From contig CM034535.1 of the NCBI GenBank assembly GCA_020002185.1, forward strand, positions 70,178,228 through 70,242,227: a stretch of DNA of 64,000 nucleotides, written 5' to 3'. Position 1 is the stretch's first letter. Each line of letters starts with the position of its first letter. A model generated the notes under the pieces. The model did no database searches. It was not told the DNA's origin and saw only the letters and a program-made list of their open reading frames with translations. This stretch comes from Paraescarpia echinospica (Eukaryota; Annelida; Polychaeta; Sabellida; Siboglinidae). The position numbers and the translations under genes are program-made. Positions 36,071 through 47,109 of the stretch are shown one piece after another.

Positions 36071-36784
36071 ATCTACACCTCTCAAGTCTATTGCGAAACT
36101 CGCACTAGGTGGGCGATAGGAAGATCCTATATGTACCGGAAGAAATGCGCGGGCTGTAACAGCCGACCTCCCTCCCCCGTTGGTCCGTAGGTGGTATGCA
36201 ACCTTCGTTGCTACGGACGAAACAAACGTATACTGGACCAACCATTGACAGCGTTTGAAGCAACGCACATTAACGTAACCATTAACCTTTTTAACGTTTG
36301 AAGCAACGGACATTAACGTAAACATTAACCTTTTTATGTATCATCACCCACCCCCGACCTGCGAGACGAAATTATTGTAAGTGTGCTCTATTTGTAAGAC
36401 AAATTCCCGACGCCAAAACCTAGCCCGTAGGTCACAATTCTTTAGCATCCTCCAGAAACTCAGCGTACCGTGACTCATAGTACCCTCTTACCTCAAGCGG
36501 CAAGGATAGAAATGGGCGCTTGGCGTCACCGCGCCTTATTGATAGCATCAAGCCAATTGCTGGACGGAAATATTTTTTCTCAGGAGTGTCACACCTAGGT
36601 CCCACCCTTGACAGCGCAGCAAATTAAAATTTTACCAATTTACATCACATCTAATTTTAGCAGTTTACGTCATAGTCTACTATAGGCTACAAATCACACG
36701 CAGGCGAATAATGAGGTCAAGAACGGTTATTCACACACCAATTTGTAATACACTTTTACGCAGAATATTTGTTTTATATAATTT

Positions 36785-36830
36785 AAATATATATATAATA
36801 TATATATACATGCACGCACGCACACACACA
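36785..36830. repeat. TA / CACG simple repeats
   Basis: TATATA runs followed by CACGCACGCACACACACA. Simple-sequence DNA. Confidence 0.85.
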
Positions 36831-37039
36831 TCACATTTCATAAAGAATTACAAGAAAATATAAGAACACAGTGTAAGTGATTTCGTAATGTGTTTGTCAC
36901 TGTTTCTTGTACTCATTATTTTTCAACATTGCAAACTGAAAACCCATTGATAGCATTCCGTTTTGCGGCACCTTACGCTTGTCAATTTACCCCTGGAGGT
37001 CAGACTATGCGCAAGTGAAATATGTTGCATACAGGTATA

Positions 37040-37195
37040 TCAATATGTACGCCTGCATGCATGTATGCGTGCGTGTGTGAGTGCGTGCGTGCGTGAGTGT
37101 GTGTGCGAGCGTGAGTATGTATGTATGTAGTACCTAAGTATGTGTGAATATATGTATGTACGTAAGTATTTATGTATGTTTGTTTGTATGTATAT
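37040..37195. repeat. GTAT / GCGT simple-sequence tract
   Basis: Degenerate tetranucleotide repeats of the GTAT, GTGC and GAGT type. Open frames across it are low complexity. Confidence 0.85.
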
Positions 37196-37534
37196 TCCCT
37201 GGCTTTATTTACTTTAGTAAACAATGATAACGGTATCACGAGACGCAAATTATTGGGTTAACCGCTTGAGGTTTCCACAAAATTACAAATTATTGCCGTG
37301 TTCTCTCTTTCTTCTTCCGTCTCTCAACAGCATGAAGTCGTAGTGTGTCATCAAACAACCAAAGGAGGGTCGCTAGATCTGGTGCTGCAATGATAGTTTC
37401 TCTGTTTCTGGCATCATGTATTATATCGATGATATAATTTACCGTGTGTTACCCAGCATCATATTCACTGACTCGTCCTTTACAATTGTGCGGTTACACC
37501 ACAGGAAAAACTGCGGGACGGTGTCATCTGTTAA

Positions 37535-37640
37535 AAAATAAATATAGTCTTCGTCACCACCGTCGTAATCGGAGGCGGCGAAGGCGTTTGTAGTTATGGC
37601 CGGGGAGCGTCAGTGACAACACAATACTTATAACTGTTTT
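37535..37640 (-). other. conserved duplicated segment, possible exon, copy 1
   Basis: Matches 45,815-45,905. On the minus strand both copies contain a small acidic peptide, ASDYDGGDEDY here and AADYDDEGDNN in copy 2, preceded by TNAFA or TDTFV. The shared Asp-Tyr-Asp core is suggestive, but neither copy offers a complete exon and an upstream stop interrupts this copy. It lies upstream of the promoter block, so it would belong to another transcription unit. Confidence 0.25.
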
Positions 37641-37964
37641 TCCCTCTTGCATTCACGTCTCTCAGACAGGTTAACCACGAGGGATACACACCGTTGCACA
37701 CACTGTGTGGTCGAGACTGAAGGCGTATTTGGTTATCACAGCAGACGAACATGGGCCCGGTTACTGCTTGATGCAGACGAATCGTCTTAGCAAATCGCTC
37801 CGGGATATGTAAATGTGTGAACGCCTATCCATTTCCACAATATCTCATATTGCGTTACTTGTATAGACATGCAAGATACGTTATACTTAGTTGGTCTTTC
37901 GTGGATAATTTGAGATACCTGCCTTTAACTTCCCTCTCTCCAGGACTAGCAGGTCTAGACGGTC

Positions 37965-37965
<1 letters not shown>

Positions 37966-38029
<64 letters not shown>

Positions 38030-38030
38030 A
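37966..38030. repeat. TA / CATA microsatellite
   Basis: (TA)n followed by CATACATATATA. Simple repeat. Confidence 0.9.
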
Positions 38031-38211
38031 CGTGCAAGACGGACAGTTTAAGCAAAATATGTCGTACGTGTGACAATTTATATTAAAAACTTCGCCTTGG
38101 TGGCTGTATCCTCCTGGAAACAGATTTGAGGTAGAACTGCTACTTAACCCAGCCTATGATGGAATTGTTTTTGTGAACAGGCTGTTTAGACACTTCCACA
38201 GCTTTATGCTA

Positions 38212-39010
38212 TTCATCTTCTTCTTCTTCTTCCAATACACGCCTAGCCTCAACATGCTGAGGATACAGGCGGTGCCGTGGCATGGCAGGCGAACAGGAAA
38301 TTTTTGTTTTGTTTTTAGAGTGCAATATATAAGAACACAAATTATCGTGTAAATAAACATAAATACGTGCAGAAGAACTTGTTAACGTCTAAAACATGGG
38401 GTACTGCAAAGTCTGGATGTTGCTTTTAAATGCATACAGGCTGTTTTGATTTACAATATATTGAGGGAGGGAATTCCAAAGTCGAATGGTACTGGGGAAA
38501 AAAGAATACAAGTGGTAGTTGCATCTGGAGTGAGGGATAAGGTAAGATAAGGAATGTTGTTTTCTAGTGACTATATTTACAGGAATAAGGTATTGGTTTG
38601 CTGGTATACCCACTAGGCCATTTGCTATCTTGTACATCATACATAGTTTTGCATCAGTTCTTCTGTCTGATAAGGATCTCCATCCTAATGTCTGGAGCAT
38701 GTCTGTTACACTGGAGGTATTGTGTGGCGATATAAGACATATCGGGCTGCACGGCGTTGAATCATTTCTAGTTTGTTTATTTGTGTAAGGGTATATGGAT
38801 CCCAGACAGTACAGCTGTTCTCCACGATGGGTCTGACAAAGGTGAAGTAGGCCTGAGTTTTTATTTGAATTGACGGAACTTTGAGATTTCTGCGGAGGAA
38901 GCCTAGTGATCTATTTGCTTTTAGACAAATGTTATTTATGTGGGCATTCCACCGGAGATCTGAGGTTATGGTTATACGAAGATATTTATTGTTCAGCGAG
39001 CGTTCGCTTA
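38212..39010 (-). mobile_element. 5'-truncated LINE (LINE B)
   Basis: Minus-strand C-terminal part of a CR1/jockey-type LINE ORF2: ITSDLRWNAHINNIC near 38,960, YFTFVRPIVENSCTVWDPYT, then RRAARYVLYRH, and after a frameshift at about 38,703 MLQTLGWRSLSDRRTDA and a final FFPSTIRLWNSLP block. The stop is at about 38,389, with a short 3' UTR holding a small hairpin (CCTCAGCATGTTGAGG) and a GAA-repeat tail at about 38,218-38,234. The RT catalytic part is missing. Target duplication was not found. Confidence 0.85.
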
Positions 39011-39379
39011 ATAAACGAGACTTAATTTCCCGTTCTCTTTTATGATGAACGCGTGCACGAGAAAATGTGAAATGACATAAACAATCTTCCTCGGAGGTAC
39101 AGCTATAATATCGACGCGTGGTGGGGGTTTCCTTCTGAACGCTCAAGATGTGCTGTTTTGACTTGTTTAGTAATCTGCACATTTGGGTAGGACCTAAAAC
39201 CTTGCGCAGTTTAGTTTCATAGGCAACATATATGAACATTCATAACGTAGTCTGACAAGAAGGAAGACGTTGACTTTGGTGTTCGATTATTTTTTCCTGA
39301 CAGCTGTAAACACAGCGCCCGCATTGAATATGTGAGTCCACGACTTGTTTTCCGATTTCCCCGTATGAGATCTTATACT

Positions 39380-39545
39380 TCCTCTGGCATAAACAAGGTT
39401 AAAGAGACGTAACCAACTGTTTTACTGTCTCTTCTGAAAGACACAGGCAACGAAACTGCCCAAGTTTTGAAACGGTGGCAGGTGGATTCGAACGATGATC
39501 CTCGCGATCGACAGTCTAATTTTCTGACCTACTAAGCGGTTTAGC
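39380..39545 (-). mobile_element. tRNA-like SINE fragment
   Basis: On the minus strand GCTTAGTAGGTCAG (box-A-like) is followed about 35 bp later by GTTCGAATCC (box B), and then by CTTGGGCAG and a GTCTTTCAGAAGAGAC hairpin. The T-arm and anticodon stem do not pair well enough for a real tRNA. The downstream body resembles tRNA-derived SINEs. Confidence 0.5.
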
Positions 39546-39559
39546 ACATTGATAGTTCT

Positions 39560-42199
39560 AGAAAGTGTTTTTGTTAAACCTGCAAACAAAAATGCAAGTT
39601 TATTACATGTGAAAAAAAGTGTTGCTGTGACGAGGCGAATGGACAAATATAGACTGCAGTGGCGGTATATGTGGGAGCCTTGTTGCAAACTAGCTAGAAG
39701 AGTATTAGGCCATAGTAAATAAATAGTAATAAATCACACGAACTATTGCACTTCACATAAACACCAGGTGTTCCTGGCGGTGACATTCGCAGCAAAAAAA
39801 CACACAAGAAAAGCGTCACGCGATATTTATTAGCTTAGTGATGTACTCTTTACGATGTTTGCTTTTTTGACAGGGTAAAATTAGTTGTTAGTTTGTTAGG
39901 CGTAACCAACAACGACCCTGTCGATTGTGTGTTGACAACTGACGATGAAAGTCCCGCCTGCCGCAACACCATTCCAGCCAAATAATTGACGAAATGTTCT
40001 GGTGTCCTGGCAACAAATTAGTACGTACCAAGCACCAACTGCCCGAACGGGGTCGCCAACAATGACTACTGCACCTACTGACTGCTACAGTGGTTCTTTT
40101 CTCCTTGTATTGCATACAAGCGGGAATATGATTAACTTGTCAAGGTGTTGCCAGTGCTATGCTCAAATTTATATTCATAATCTTGTGAACTAAAAAGCTA
40201 CTGTTTCCCTCATCAACCTGTTAGAAACTGTCGTCAATATATTTATCATATTCTCTCTTTCCCCTGTGACCCTGTACCCCCGCTCTCTTCACCCCCCCCT
40301 CTCTCTCTCTCTCTCTCACTCTCCCCACTTCCCCCATTCCTTCCTTTCTTCCTTCATTCATTCATTGCTTCCATAAATCCTTATCCCTCCCGCCATTGAA
40401 ATAATTTATTTTATATTTATTTCTACACTTTCGGCCGTCACTCTTCACTTAGTTGAAAGATGATGATGACACTAGTCACCAAAACATAAATAATATTATG
40501 ATGATTTGTTAAGAATGTTGCGATGTCGTCTTAGCGAATAGGCAATACTTGTTAAGTGTTGCAATCCAATAATCAAGGAAGCGAAATGTTTTCACCAATG
40601 CGATCCAATAAACCATTGGGCAACGCGAAGTTGCTAAACAACGTAAAATGTGTGTCTGTTTTACAGACAAATACAATGTGGGGTACCAATATATTAATAC
40701 TAATAATACATTGTATTATTATTAGTATATTACAATAGTATTCTTATTTTCATTACCCTTGCCGGAGAAGATGGATTCAAGTACACATAAAGTCGCATAT
40801 AAAGATACACTATAAAAGAGTAAAATAACCAATACAAATGAGTAAGAGTTAGCAACAAGAAATACAATGACACGATTTATATAATATGTATACTCAATAT
40901 AACTTATCTACCCCAATTAAATTATCAAGCTATCAAAGACGCGGCAAAATTACGGCGGAAGATAGTGAAATAACTTCACACGAATAAAATTTAAATCAGC
41001 GAGCAAGGCCGCCCGTGAGTTTGGATAATTCACTATCCGCCGTGTGGTGACACTGTTCTCTCTGCAGCACCATGTGTTGCTGTTAAGGAACGACCTCACA
41101 CCCTTGTAATCATGCATGGCATTAAACAACTGCAATACAAATATGTTGACTTCACATCATATGGCACCTTTGCGGATTGCATACCGCTGTAACCGTGTGT
41201 GCAGCAGCAGCGCACATAACAGAAATAGGTCCAATTAGTTGTGTGAAAATCCGTATTACTATTGTTATTATTATATCCTACTCACGCATGCAGTAATCTC
41301 TATCCAATAGCGGGGTGCTGTTGTGACTGGCACGTGTCTCGTAGATATAAAACTAATTAATTGAAAATCATTAATTGCTACTAACACATTATGACTTCCT
41401 TACTTATTCTCTCCGTAGCTTAGTCGGTGCGGTGCATAAAGCCTTAATAGCATCATTACATTCCGCGAATAAAAATGCGATGTTAATTAATACTACTCCA
41501 AGTCTCAAGTCAAAACAATATCATATAAAATGGTACACTTGCTAACTGCACTTTCTTTCTTTAAGCGACCCAGATGGTGGCGGAGTAACACCAATAATCG
41601 GACAAGTCCGTAGCCGATGAAGAATACAATAGTTTCGTCGTAATCGCGCACACCAATTTGCACGCGATGACCTCATGGTGACGAATACTAATAGGTCCAT
41701 CATAATGTCACTCGTCTAATAATTATTACATCATATGTGCACCCTTGTCTTTGGGTAGAGCACGTTCAGTGGGTGTGCTATAATGGTTGTTACCATTACA
41801 TGTTTGAAGAGGTTCAAAGTGAATGACACTATGCTTATTTTAACAAAATAATACGACATTGATTGTTGTACTGTGACGTCACAGCATGGCCTACGCCTAT
41901 AGCATGCATTTTGTGAATGATTTATAACATTAATTTTATCTAACAATTATATATATAATTATTGACGGACAGTTAAATATGCAACCATACAACATAATCT
42001 TCTTTTGCAGCATTTCTCCTAGCTTAATGACTATACGGTTCATGTATATGATGGAAATGATACATGGGGCAGAGTGAATCACCACCTGAGGCACTGTGAA
42101 TCAAATCGTGGTATTGGCATATTAATTACCCTATATAATACTGTCAGGAAATAGACACGGTTGTAATATACGATTATAATATATATATATATGTATGTA
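39560..42199. other. non-coding stretch between the duplicated blocks
   Basis: Mixed-composition DNA with a CT microsatellite (40,290-40,325), a 42-bp palindrome (40,692-40,733) and a short tRNA-head-like GTAGCTTAGTCGGTGCGG near 41,417. No coding region is supported. Confidence 0.45.
40692..40733. repeat. short AT-rich palindrome
   Basis: TACTAATAATACA and TGTATTATTATTAGTA form a near-perfect inverted repeat with almost no loop. Confidence 0.8.
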
Positions 42200-42229
42200 T
42201 ATGTGTATATGCATCGTTGGTCTAGTCCT

Positions 42230-42333
42230 GCAACTTTTGTACAGTTGCGTGAATGTTCTTCATTAACTAATGTGACCATAAAATAAAAATTTCCCACGCA
42301 GTGCGTTTTGAAGCACACATTGTACAGGAAAGC
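42230..42333 (-). other. conserved segment, possible second exon, copy 2
   Basis: On the minus strand the acceptor TTTTGTATTTCAG is followed, in phase 0 with the signal-peptide exon, by an open frame AFLYNVCFKTHC and then LVNEEHSRNC. Four cysteines would suit a secreted domain. The partner in copy 1 has a stop in this phase, so coding status is uncertain. The frame later runs into a TA microsatellite. Confidence 0.3.
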
Positions 42334-42743
42334 CTGAAATACAAAATCTAGCAAAAAAGTGAGTGGGACATTGTTAACCGTCTGAGCGTGGATCCCAAAA
42401 CGAATACGACATTGTCACCTTTGTGTATTTTTCACGCAGTATAGGTAATTCGGTGCACGGTGTTTGCTTCAAGCAGTCGACTGAACATCTCATGTGCACA
42501 TTCTACACACGTTATACACAGCGAAAACACTTCTCGGATACATTGATTTTACGATAAAAACCCAAAACGACATTGTCTATTCCTAATTTATTAATATATT
42601 GTTGTCTATACTAGAATATATATTTTGTTGAAGGTATAAGGCCCGCCAAATTGCATTTAATAAACCCGAGTTGTTCGCAATTTTAATGTTTCGCCCACGA
42701 AAAGTTCAAATTGAATACCAAACATTGAAATAGTACTGACCAG

Positions 42744-42772
42744 CTATATATATATATATATATATATATATA
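42744..42772. repeat. TA microsatellite
   Basis: Uninterrupted (TA)n of about 14 units. Confidence 0.95.
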
Positions 42773-43379
42773 GCAACAGGTGGCTATTTAACGGCAACTT
42801 TCTAGAATTGCTAGACGTTACCTTCTTTCCAGAATCAAGACCGGCGGAGACAGTAAGTGGGACGAAGTTCAGTTGATGCAGCGAACTTCTGTTCATTTGT
42901 GTTGGCAGTATACCATGGCTAGTGTATATGTCCAATCGCCTATTTATCTAAGCCATCGTTTGTTACATAAAATAAATGAGAACATTGATTAAACTTGCTT
43001 GCTGAACAAAAAGGAATCACTACATCAGTGCCGTTCATTGGTATTGTTTTACAGATATAGAAATAGAACATCCCTTGCAAATCAAAAGAAAAAAATTGGA
43101 AGATTTTACGATTTCGACAATGTTTGAACTATCCAAGGAATTCCAGAACATTACGTCATATTTAGAGAGCACAAATGTACTTCCTACTGGTAATAACAAC
43201 GAGGCAGAAAATCTATAACTCAATATAATATGCCTGGTTGTATGATTAAAGTGATATTTATCTGTAAAAAGCGTTCTTTGAAGGCTTCGATAGAGCTAAT
43301 GAAAAACGCTACAGATTTTCGCCCAGTGCGTCCAATATAGCTCGTGTACCAGCGACGTATAATTTACACCAAACAGTGT

Positions 43380-43577
43380 GTGGATTTGAAATGCCCTATG
43401 ATATTAGTTCACGTTGCGTTTCAAATCCATACTTTTTATCCGTCTCGCATACGACGGATACGGACGAGCGGGACGAGTTCGAGGAACATAAAGACAAGTC
43501 ATTAGAGACTCTTGGCGACCCAGTCAAAATGGCTTGGCGACCAAGGCCGGGTCGCGACCCAGGAGTTAAGAACCGCT
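43380..43577. mobile_element. possible hAT-like terminal fragment
   Basis: The right end, read on the minus strand, starts CAGCGGTTCTTAACTCCTGG and continues to GGTCGCGACCC, the form common at hAT-type (Charlie-like) termini. A repeated GGCGACC phrase follows inside. A matching left end was not found. An inverted pair GGATTTGAAA / TTTCAAATCC lies at 43,382-43,430. It is probably a truncated non-autonomous copy inside duplication copy 2. Confidence 0.4.
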
Positions 43578-43901
43578 GGTCTAATCCGTACGGAGTCCGT
43601 ACCACATCACAGAATAATCGACATATTTACTGTAATCCTCGCATGGATTAAGAGGTGGTCCATAATGCGTAACAAATACGCATTAGCACGAACAAGAACA
43701 CCAAATCAAATGTAAAGTTCCAAGAGAATTATATCCAAACAGCTTATTCGTGGGATAATGTATGAGTTATTGACATGTTCCGTCGACATAAGGAAGTCGT
43801 CCTGATATGAAACACAGTCCATTACGCTCTCCGGGGGGGATTCAGCGTGCTGTGATGCAGAAAAGATCATACAGACGAAAAAGTAAACGTGTTCACCTTA
43901 C

Positions 43902-43979
43902 CTGAGCATCAATTGGACCAGCAAAGACGAAGATTAGAAACACGACTACAGTCCAGTTAAGATTCCTCTCAGAAATCAT
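43902..43979 (-). CDS. signal-peptide exon of a secreted or membrane protein, copy 2
   Basis: 78 bp encoding MISERNLNWT, the hydrophobic stretch VVVFLIFVFA and GPIDAQ, then a GTAAG donor. Same length, phase and donor as copy 1 (66 of 78 bases identical). Position 1-8 is polar, 9-20 hydrophobic and the end Ala-Gln, as expected for a cleaved signal peptide. The promoter block lies upstream at the same spacing. In phase with this exon, the next candidate exon (42,333 leftwards) stays open, so this copy is the better candidate for an intact gene. Protein family unknown. Confidence 0.65.
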
Positions 43980-44141
43980 TGTGTGTATGGAAAACGATAC
44001 TAATAACTATTACTGCTTCATTCAGTGGTGAATGCTGACTGGATTCTTGCTCAGAATTAATATGTCCATCACTTTCCTGGCTGTTCTAAACGAAGACTAG
44101 CACACTGTAATTTCCACACAAACTGGACGTCTTTCATGGAG

Positions 44142-44350
44142 AATCAAGACGTTGTGTGTCCAGTATGCAGGGGTTGTAGAATATATGCAGCGGCCCACGC
44201 ATTCCTGCCGCATGGTGTGTGGGACTTGGCCGAATCACAGCGAACGGCGCCAGTCCCACACCGTACACTTATACGACACGGAAGACTGCCACGTCTGTGT
44301 GCGGCCACGCGTGACTGATCCAGTCGGTGCGAGTCGTGGCTACTCTGGTC
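44142..44350 (-). promoter_or_regulatory. conserved promoter block, copy 2
   Basis: Partner of 30,002-30,210. On the minus strand a TATA-like GCATATATTCTAC (about 44,188-44,176) stands about 30 nt from GCATACTGGACAC, giving a probable start near 44,155-44,165 and a 5' UTR of about 175-185 nt. GGCGCC and CACGCG segments are kept; the CRE-like TGACGTA of copy 1 reads TGTCGTA here. Divergence from copy 1 is concentrated in the distal third. Confidence 0.6.
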
Positions 44351-45195
44351 GAAACGGTCATCGTTGAGAATGAGAATTGGTGCCGGTGAGAGCAGATCTG
44401 TACTCCAGATTAAAGCGTGTCGTGATAACTGATCGTCGTTCCTAACGACAACTGTACGCGATGAAATAACACATATAAATGATCCGAAAGAAGGACCGAT
44501 CTTTATAAACGAACACCCGCACAGAATGGTTCTGTCGACCGCGTCTTCCTTTAAAATAATATTATATAACAAATTCAGAAGTTTCAACAGTTATCATATC
44601 GTTGCACTATCCGAACTACTACCTGTTTGTACTATGAATGTATTGCACTTGTAATATATGAACATTGATTTGTGTGTTGTAGTTCGCAGGGGTTTAATGT
44701 GCAATGATCCGTGACGTTGCGGTGCAGTTATGTTTGTAAATGCTCTATCTATGTAGTGCAGCTGTACCTGGGGGAAATTTCACGCAACTTTGACAATTTC
44801 CCACGACACGTACACATTTCTTGAGAATTGTAGACGTTAAATACACATCGCGATCGTAGGATACAATTAATGAGTCACGTCCAAAAATTGTACCGTACTA
44901 CTGTAACTACGCCTTCGCCGTAAGCGAAGTTAACAATACCGCAAGAGTCCATTGCGAAACCGGGACTAGATGAGCAATGGGGAAATTGTAATTACCGGTA
45001 GTAACGCGCGGGATGTAGTACGTAGGTTATGTTAGTTGTAGGGTATATTGTTTACAATATCGCAGCCGCCCCCAGTGGATCCGTATAAGCATCGTTCGGC
45101 GCAAGTAACAAAACAAAATACTTAATGCCTTGCTGGAACAACATTTGGCAGCATTTAGGAAATTGTAACACAGTCACGTAGATGGCGCCGGGTGT
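44351..45195. other. upstream part of duplication copy 2
   Basis: Diverged duplicated DNA. The LINE and the MITE of copy 1 are absent here (empty sites). No gene is seen. Confidence 0.5.
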
Positions 45196-45196
45196 A

Positions 45197-45255
<59 letters not shown>

Positions 45256-45290
45256 TGGGGTGCGTGTTTAGTTGCGTGTGTGTGCGTGTA
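45196..45290. repeat. GT microsatellite
   Basis: About 30 uninterrupted GT units followed by degenerate GTGTGCGT. Confidence 0.97.
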
Positions 45291-45394
45291 TACCTCCACG
45301 TGAGAGGGTTTGTTTGTGTGTGAGCCCGTGTTTACTTGCTGATGTACATGCGTTCATGTATCTATACAAGTATGCAGGTCCCTATAATTAAAAC

Positions 45395-45518
45395 CAACAA
45401 TTAAAACGGTATTGCATATTTTGACAAAATCAGCCTCTTAGTATACATATATACTAAGAGGCATATATATACTAAGAGGCTGATTTTGTCAAAATATGCA
45501 ATACCGTTTTAATTGTTG
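45395..45518. repeat. long near-perfect hairpin
   Basis: CAACAATTAAAACGGTATTG and its continuation to about 45,446 is matched by its exact reverse complement ending at 45,518, about 50 bp per arm. Between the arms an extra copy of the TATACTAAGAGGC segment makes the centre asymmetric. It is of the hairpin-MITE type or a recent palindromic duplication. Confidence 0.92.
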
Positions 45519-45814
45519 TATCCTCATCTAGTTGATGGTGCGTCTGCTATGTTTGTAAGACCAGACAGTCAAAGCAAGCCCGTATAGAATCAATGTACCA
45601 AAACCAATATTGTACGGTAAATACTTGAAGTGGCATGGGTCATAATGGACGGTTTGCGTTACCTCACCTCTCTCAGCAACAAGACAATCTGATGTACGTA
45701 ATCGAAGGGACGGGTAACAGAAGAAACTATTATTAAAGTTGCGTCGTCAGCGAGTACTGTAAATAATTATTATATTCTTCGTGTTGGTATAAAGTATATA
45801 ATTAATATAAAATA

Positions 45815-45905
45815 TAAATAAATCGTTGTTGTCACCTTCATCGTCGTAATCAGCGGCGACGAAGGTATCTGTGGCGGCAATCATGACGGTGCATATATAC
45901 GGCAT
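45815..45905 (-). other. conserved duplicated segment, possible exon, copy 2
   Basis: Partner of 37,535-37,640. The minus strand is open (frame 45,747-45,938) and includes a hydrophobic start (MIVLNSLYADLMPYICTVMI) and then ATDTFVAADYDDEGDN. The acidic core is shared with copy 1, but the flanks are not. Possible exon only. Confidence 0.25.
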
Positions 45906-46261
45906 AAGGTCTGCGTACAGACTGTTCAGCACAATCACTATAGGGATGTTTTTTTCAGTGCTCGTTTATTCTCCGTACAAGTCATCGTGTCTGGCACCGT
46001 GGGTTGCATATCACTGCGTTTGTCGTCGGGCCTGAAGTCAACAACTATTTATTTCACTACAGCAAACGAACAACGGCCTGGTTAATAACCGAGACAGACG
46101 AGCCAAATACGCAAATTGCGCAAGGATCTATTAACATCGACGCCTACATATGTTCATAGCATCTCACATTGCGTCACATACACATGCCTGTCCCCAATAA
46201 TAATTATGTATGTAGCATATGATAATGAGGGATCGGGATGTTGTTGTTCTCTTCTTGTTTC

Positions 46262-46560
46262 CCGGTAAGGTTGGCCTCGATTCCGTTCCTCGATTTCAGT
46301 TATCTTTTTCTTCTTTTCCCTCACTGATCTTGCACTGATCTCTCCACCAATTGTTTCCATTCCTCTCCATCTTTCGCTCTCGTTTTCCACTGCTCTCCCA
46401 ATCCTTCCAGGTCTCTCTTAACACAGTCCTCCCATCGAAGTCTAGGTCTTCCTCGCCTCCTTTTCCCTTTCACTCTCCGTTCATCTGCTTTCTTTGCCAG
46501 CCGTTCTACTCCCGTTCAGTCCACATCTCCAGCTCACTTCAGTCGACTCCTCACCAGCTT
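46262..46560 (-). pseudogene. LINE ORF2 C-terminal fragment (LINE C)
   Basis: Minus-strand reading KKLVRSRLK, then a stop-interrupted AGDVD region, LAKKADERRVKGKRRR, GRPRLRWEDCVKRDL and a final WKQLVERSVQDQ before a TGA. LRWEDCV and EWKQLV are hallmarks of the C-terminus of one common LINE type. At least two in-frame stops occur. The 3' UTR-like part continues to about 46,240. Confidence 0.8.
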
Positions 46561-46584
46561 CTTAAAGCTTTCATTTACTCCAAC

Positions 46585-46587
<3 letters not shown>

Positions 46588-46618
<31 letters not shown>
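46588..46618. repeat. CT microsatellite
   Basis: About 14 CT units. Confidence 0.95.
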
Positions 46619-46619
<1 letters not shown>

Positions 46620-46760
46620 GATATGGCAAGGGTATCAACCTCCTATCCCTCACTTGTATTCTGGGTCAACTTCTCACCTGCCACGATGCCACACGTTGTT
46701 AAGGCCATCCTCCCACCTCCAAACTATTTTAGGACCTACCCCTAACCAACAACAACGATA

Positions 46761-47109
46761 GATGATGTCGCAGAAGACATACCCACGCGACTCATGCTAA
46801 GGTCTTATTCGACAGAAGCGTTGACACGACAACAGTGTTCCTTGTGAATGTTACATGTTCCTACGTACTAGCTATATCTTGCAACGACCTACTGGTTGCG
46901 GTATCGCATACACCCAGTCATCTACGCAGTTCGTGGCCATTACAGATTTTTCTGCATGGGTCACGTGGAAACGTTGTATTACTAACTTCCACACCATATT
47001 TAATATAATTAACATATTTAATATATTTAATCATTAACAGACTTAAGCTCGATACTACTATATCCCATAGTCACCTAACTGCAAGTTTGCGAGAACAACT
47101 GGGTTCGAT
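46761..47109. other. non-coding stretch
   Basis: Mixed-composition sequence between two LINE fragments in opposite orientation. I see no feature. Confidence 0.5.

Larger units (their letters stand above)
28881..38000. repeat. segmental duplication, copy 1
   Basis: Colinear similarity to 42,200-46,200 in the same orientation. Paired anchors: 28,921 with 42,241 (GCGTGAAT...TTCTTCATT); 29,762-29,839 with 43,902-43,979; 30,002-30,210 with 44,142-44,350; 35,441 with 44,767 (CCTGGGGGAA); 36,090 with 44,951 (ATTGCGAAAC); 37,561 with 45,841 (CGTCGTAATC); 37,841 with 46,161 (ATCTCAYATTGCGT). Most segments are strongly diverged, some at about 85-95%. The copy is longer because it holds a LINE (31.2-34.6 kb) and a MITE (35.62-36.07 kb). 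An old tandem gene duplication is the natural reading. Confidence 0.85.
42200..46200. repeat. segmental duplication, copy 2
   Basis: Partner of 28,881-38,000, same orientation; anchor pairs are listed there. The offset between copies is exactly 14,140 bp from the signal-peptide exon through the promoter block, so no net indel occurred in the 5' UTR. It drops to about 9.3 kb and 8.3 kb farther right, because copy 1 took insertions. This copy carries its own insert near 43.4-43.6 kb. Confidence 0.85.

Noticed and set aside
39470..39545. Functional tRNA gene on the minus strand
   Set aside because: Boxes A and B are present but acceptor, anticodon and T stems do not pair; it fits a SINE fragment better.
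41410..41450. tRNA gene
   Set aside because: Only a box-A-like GTAGCTTAGTCGG; the rest is unrelated.
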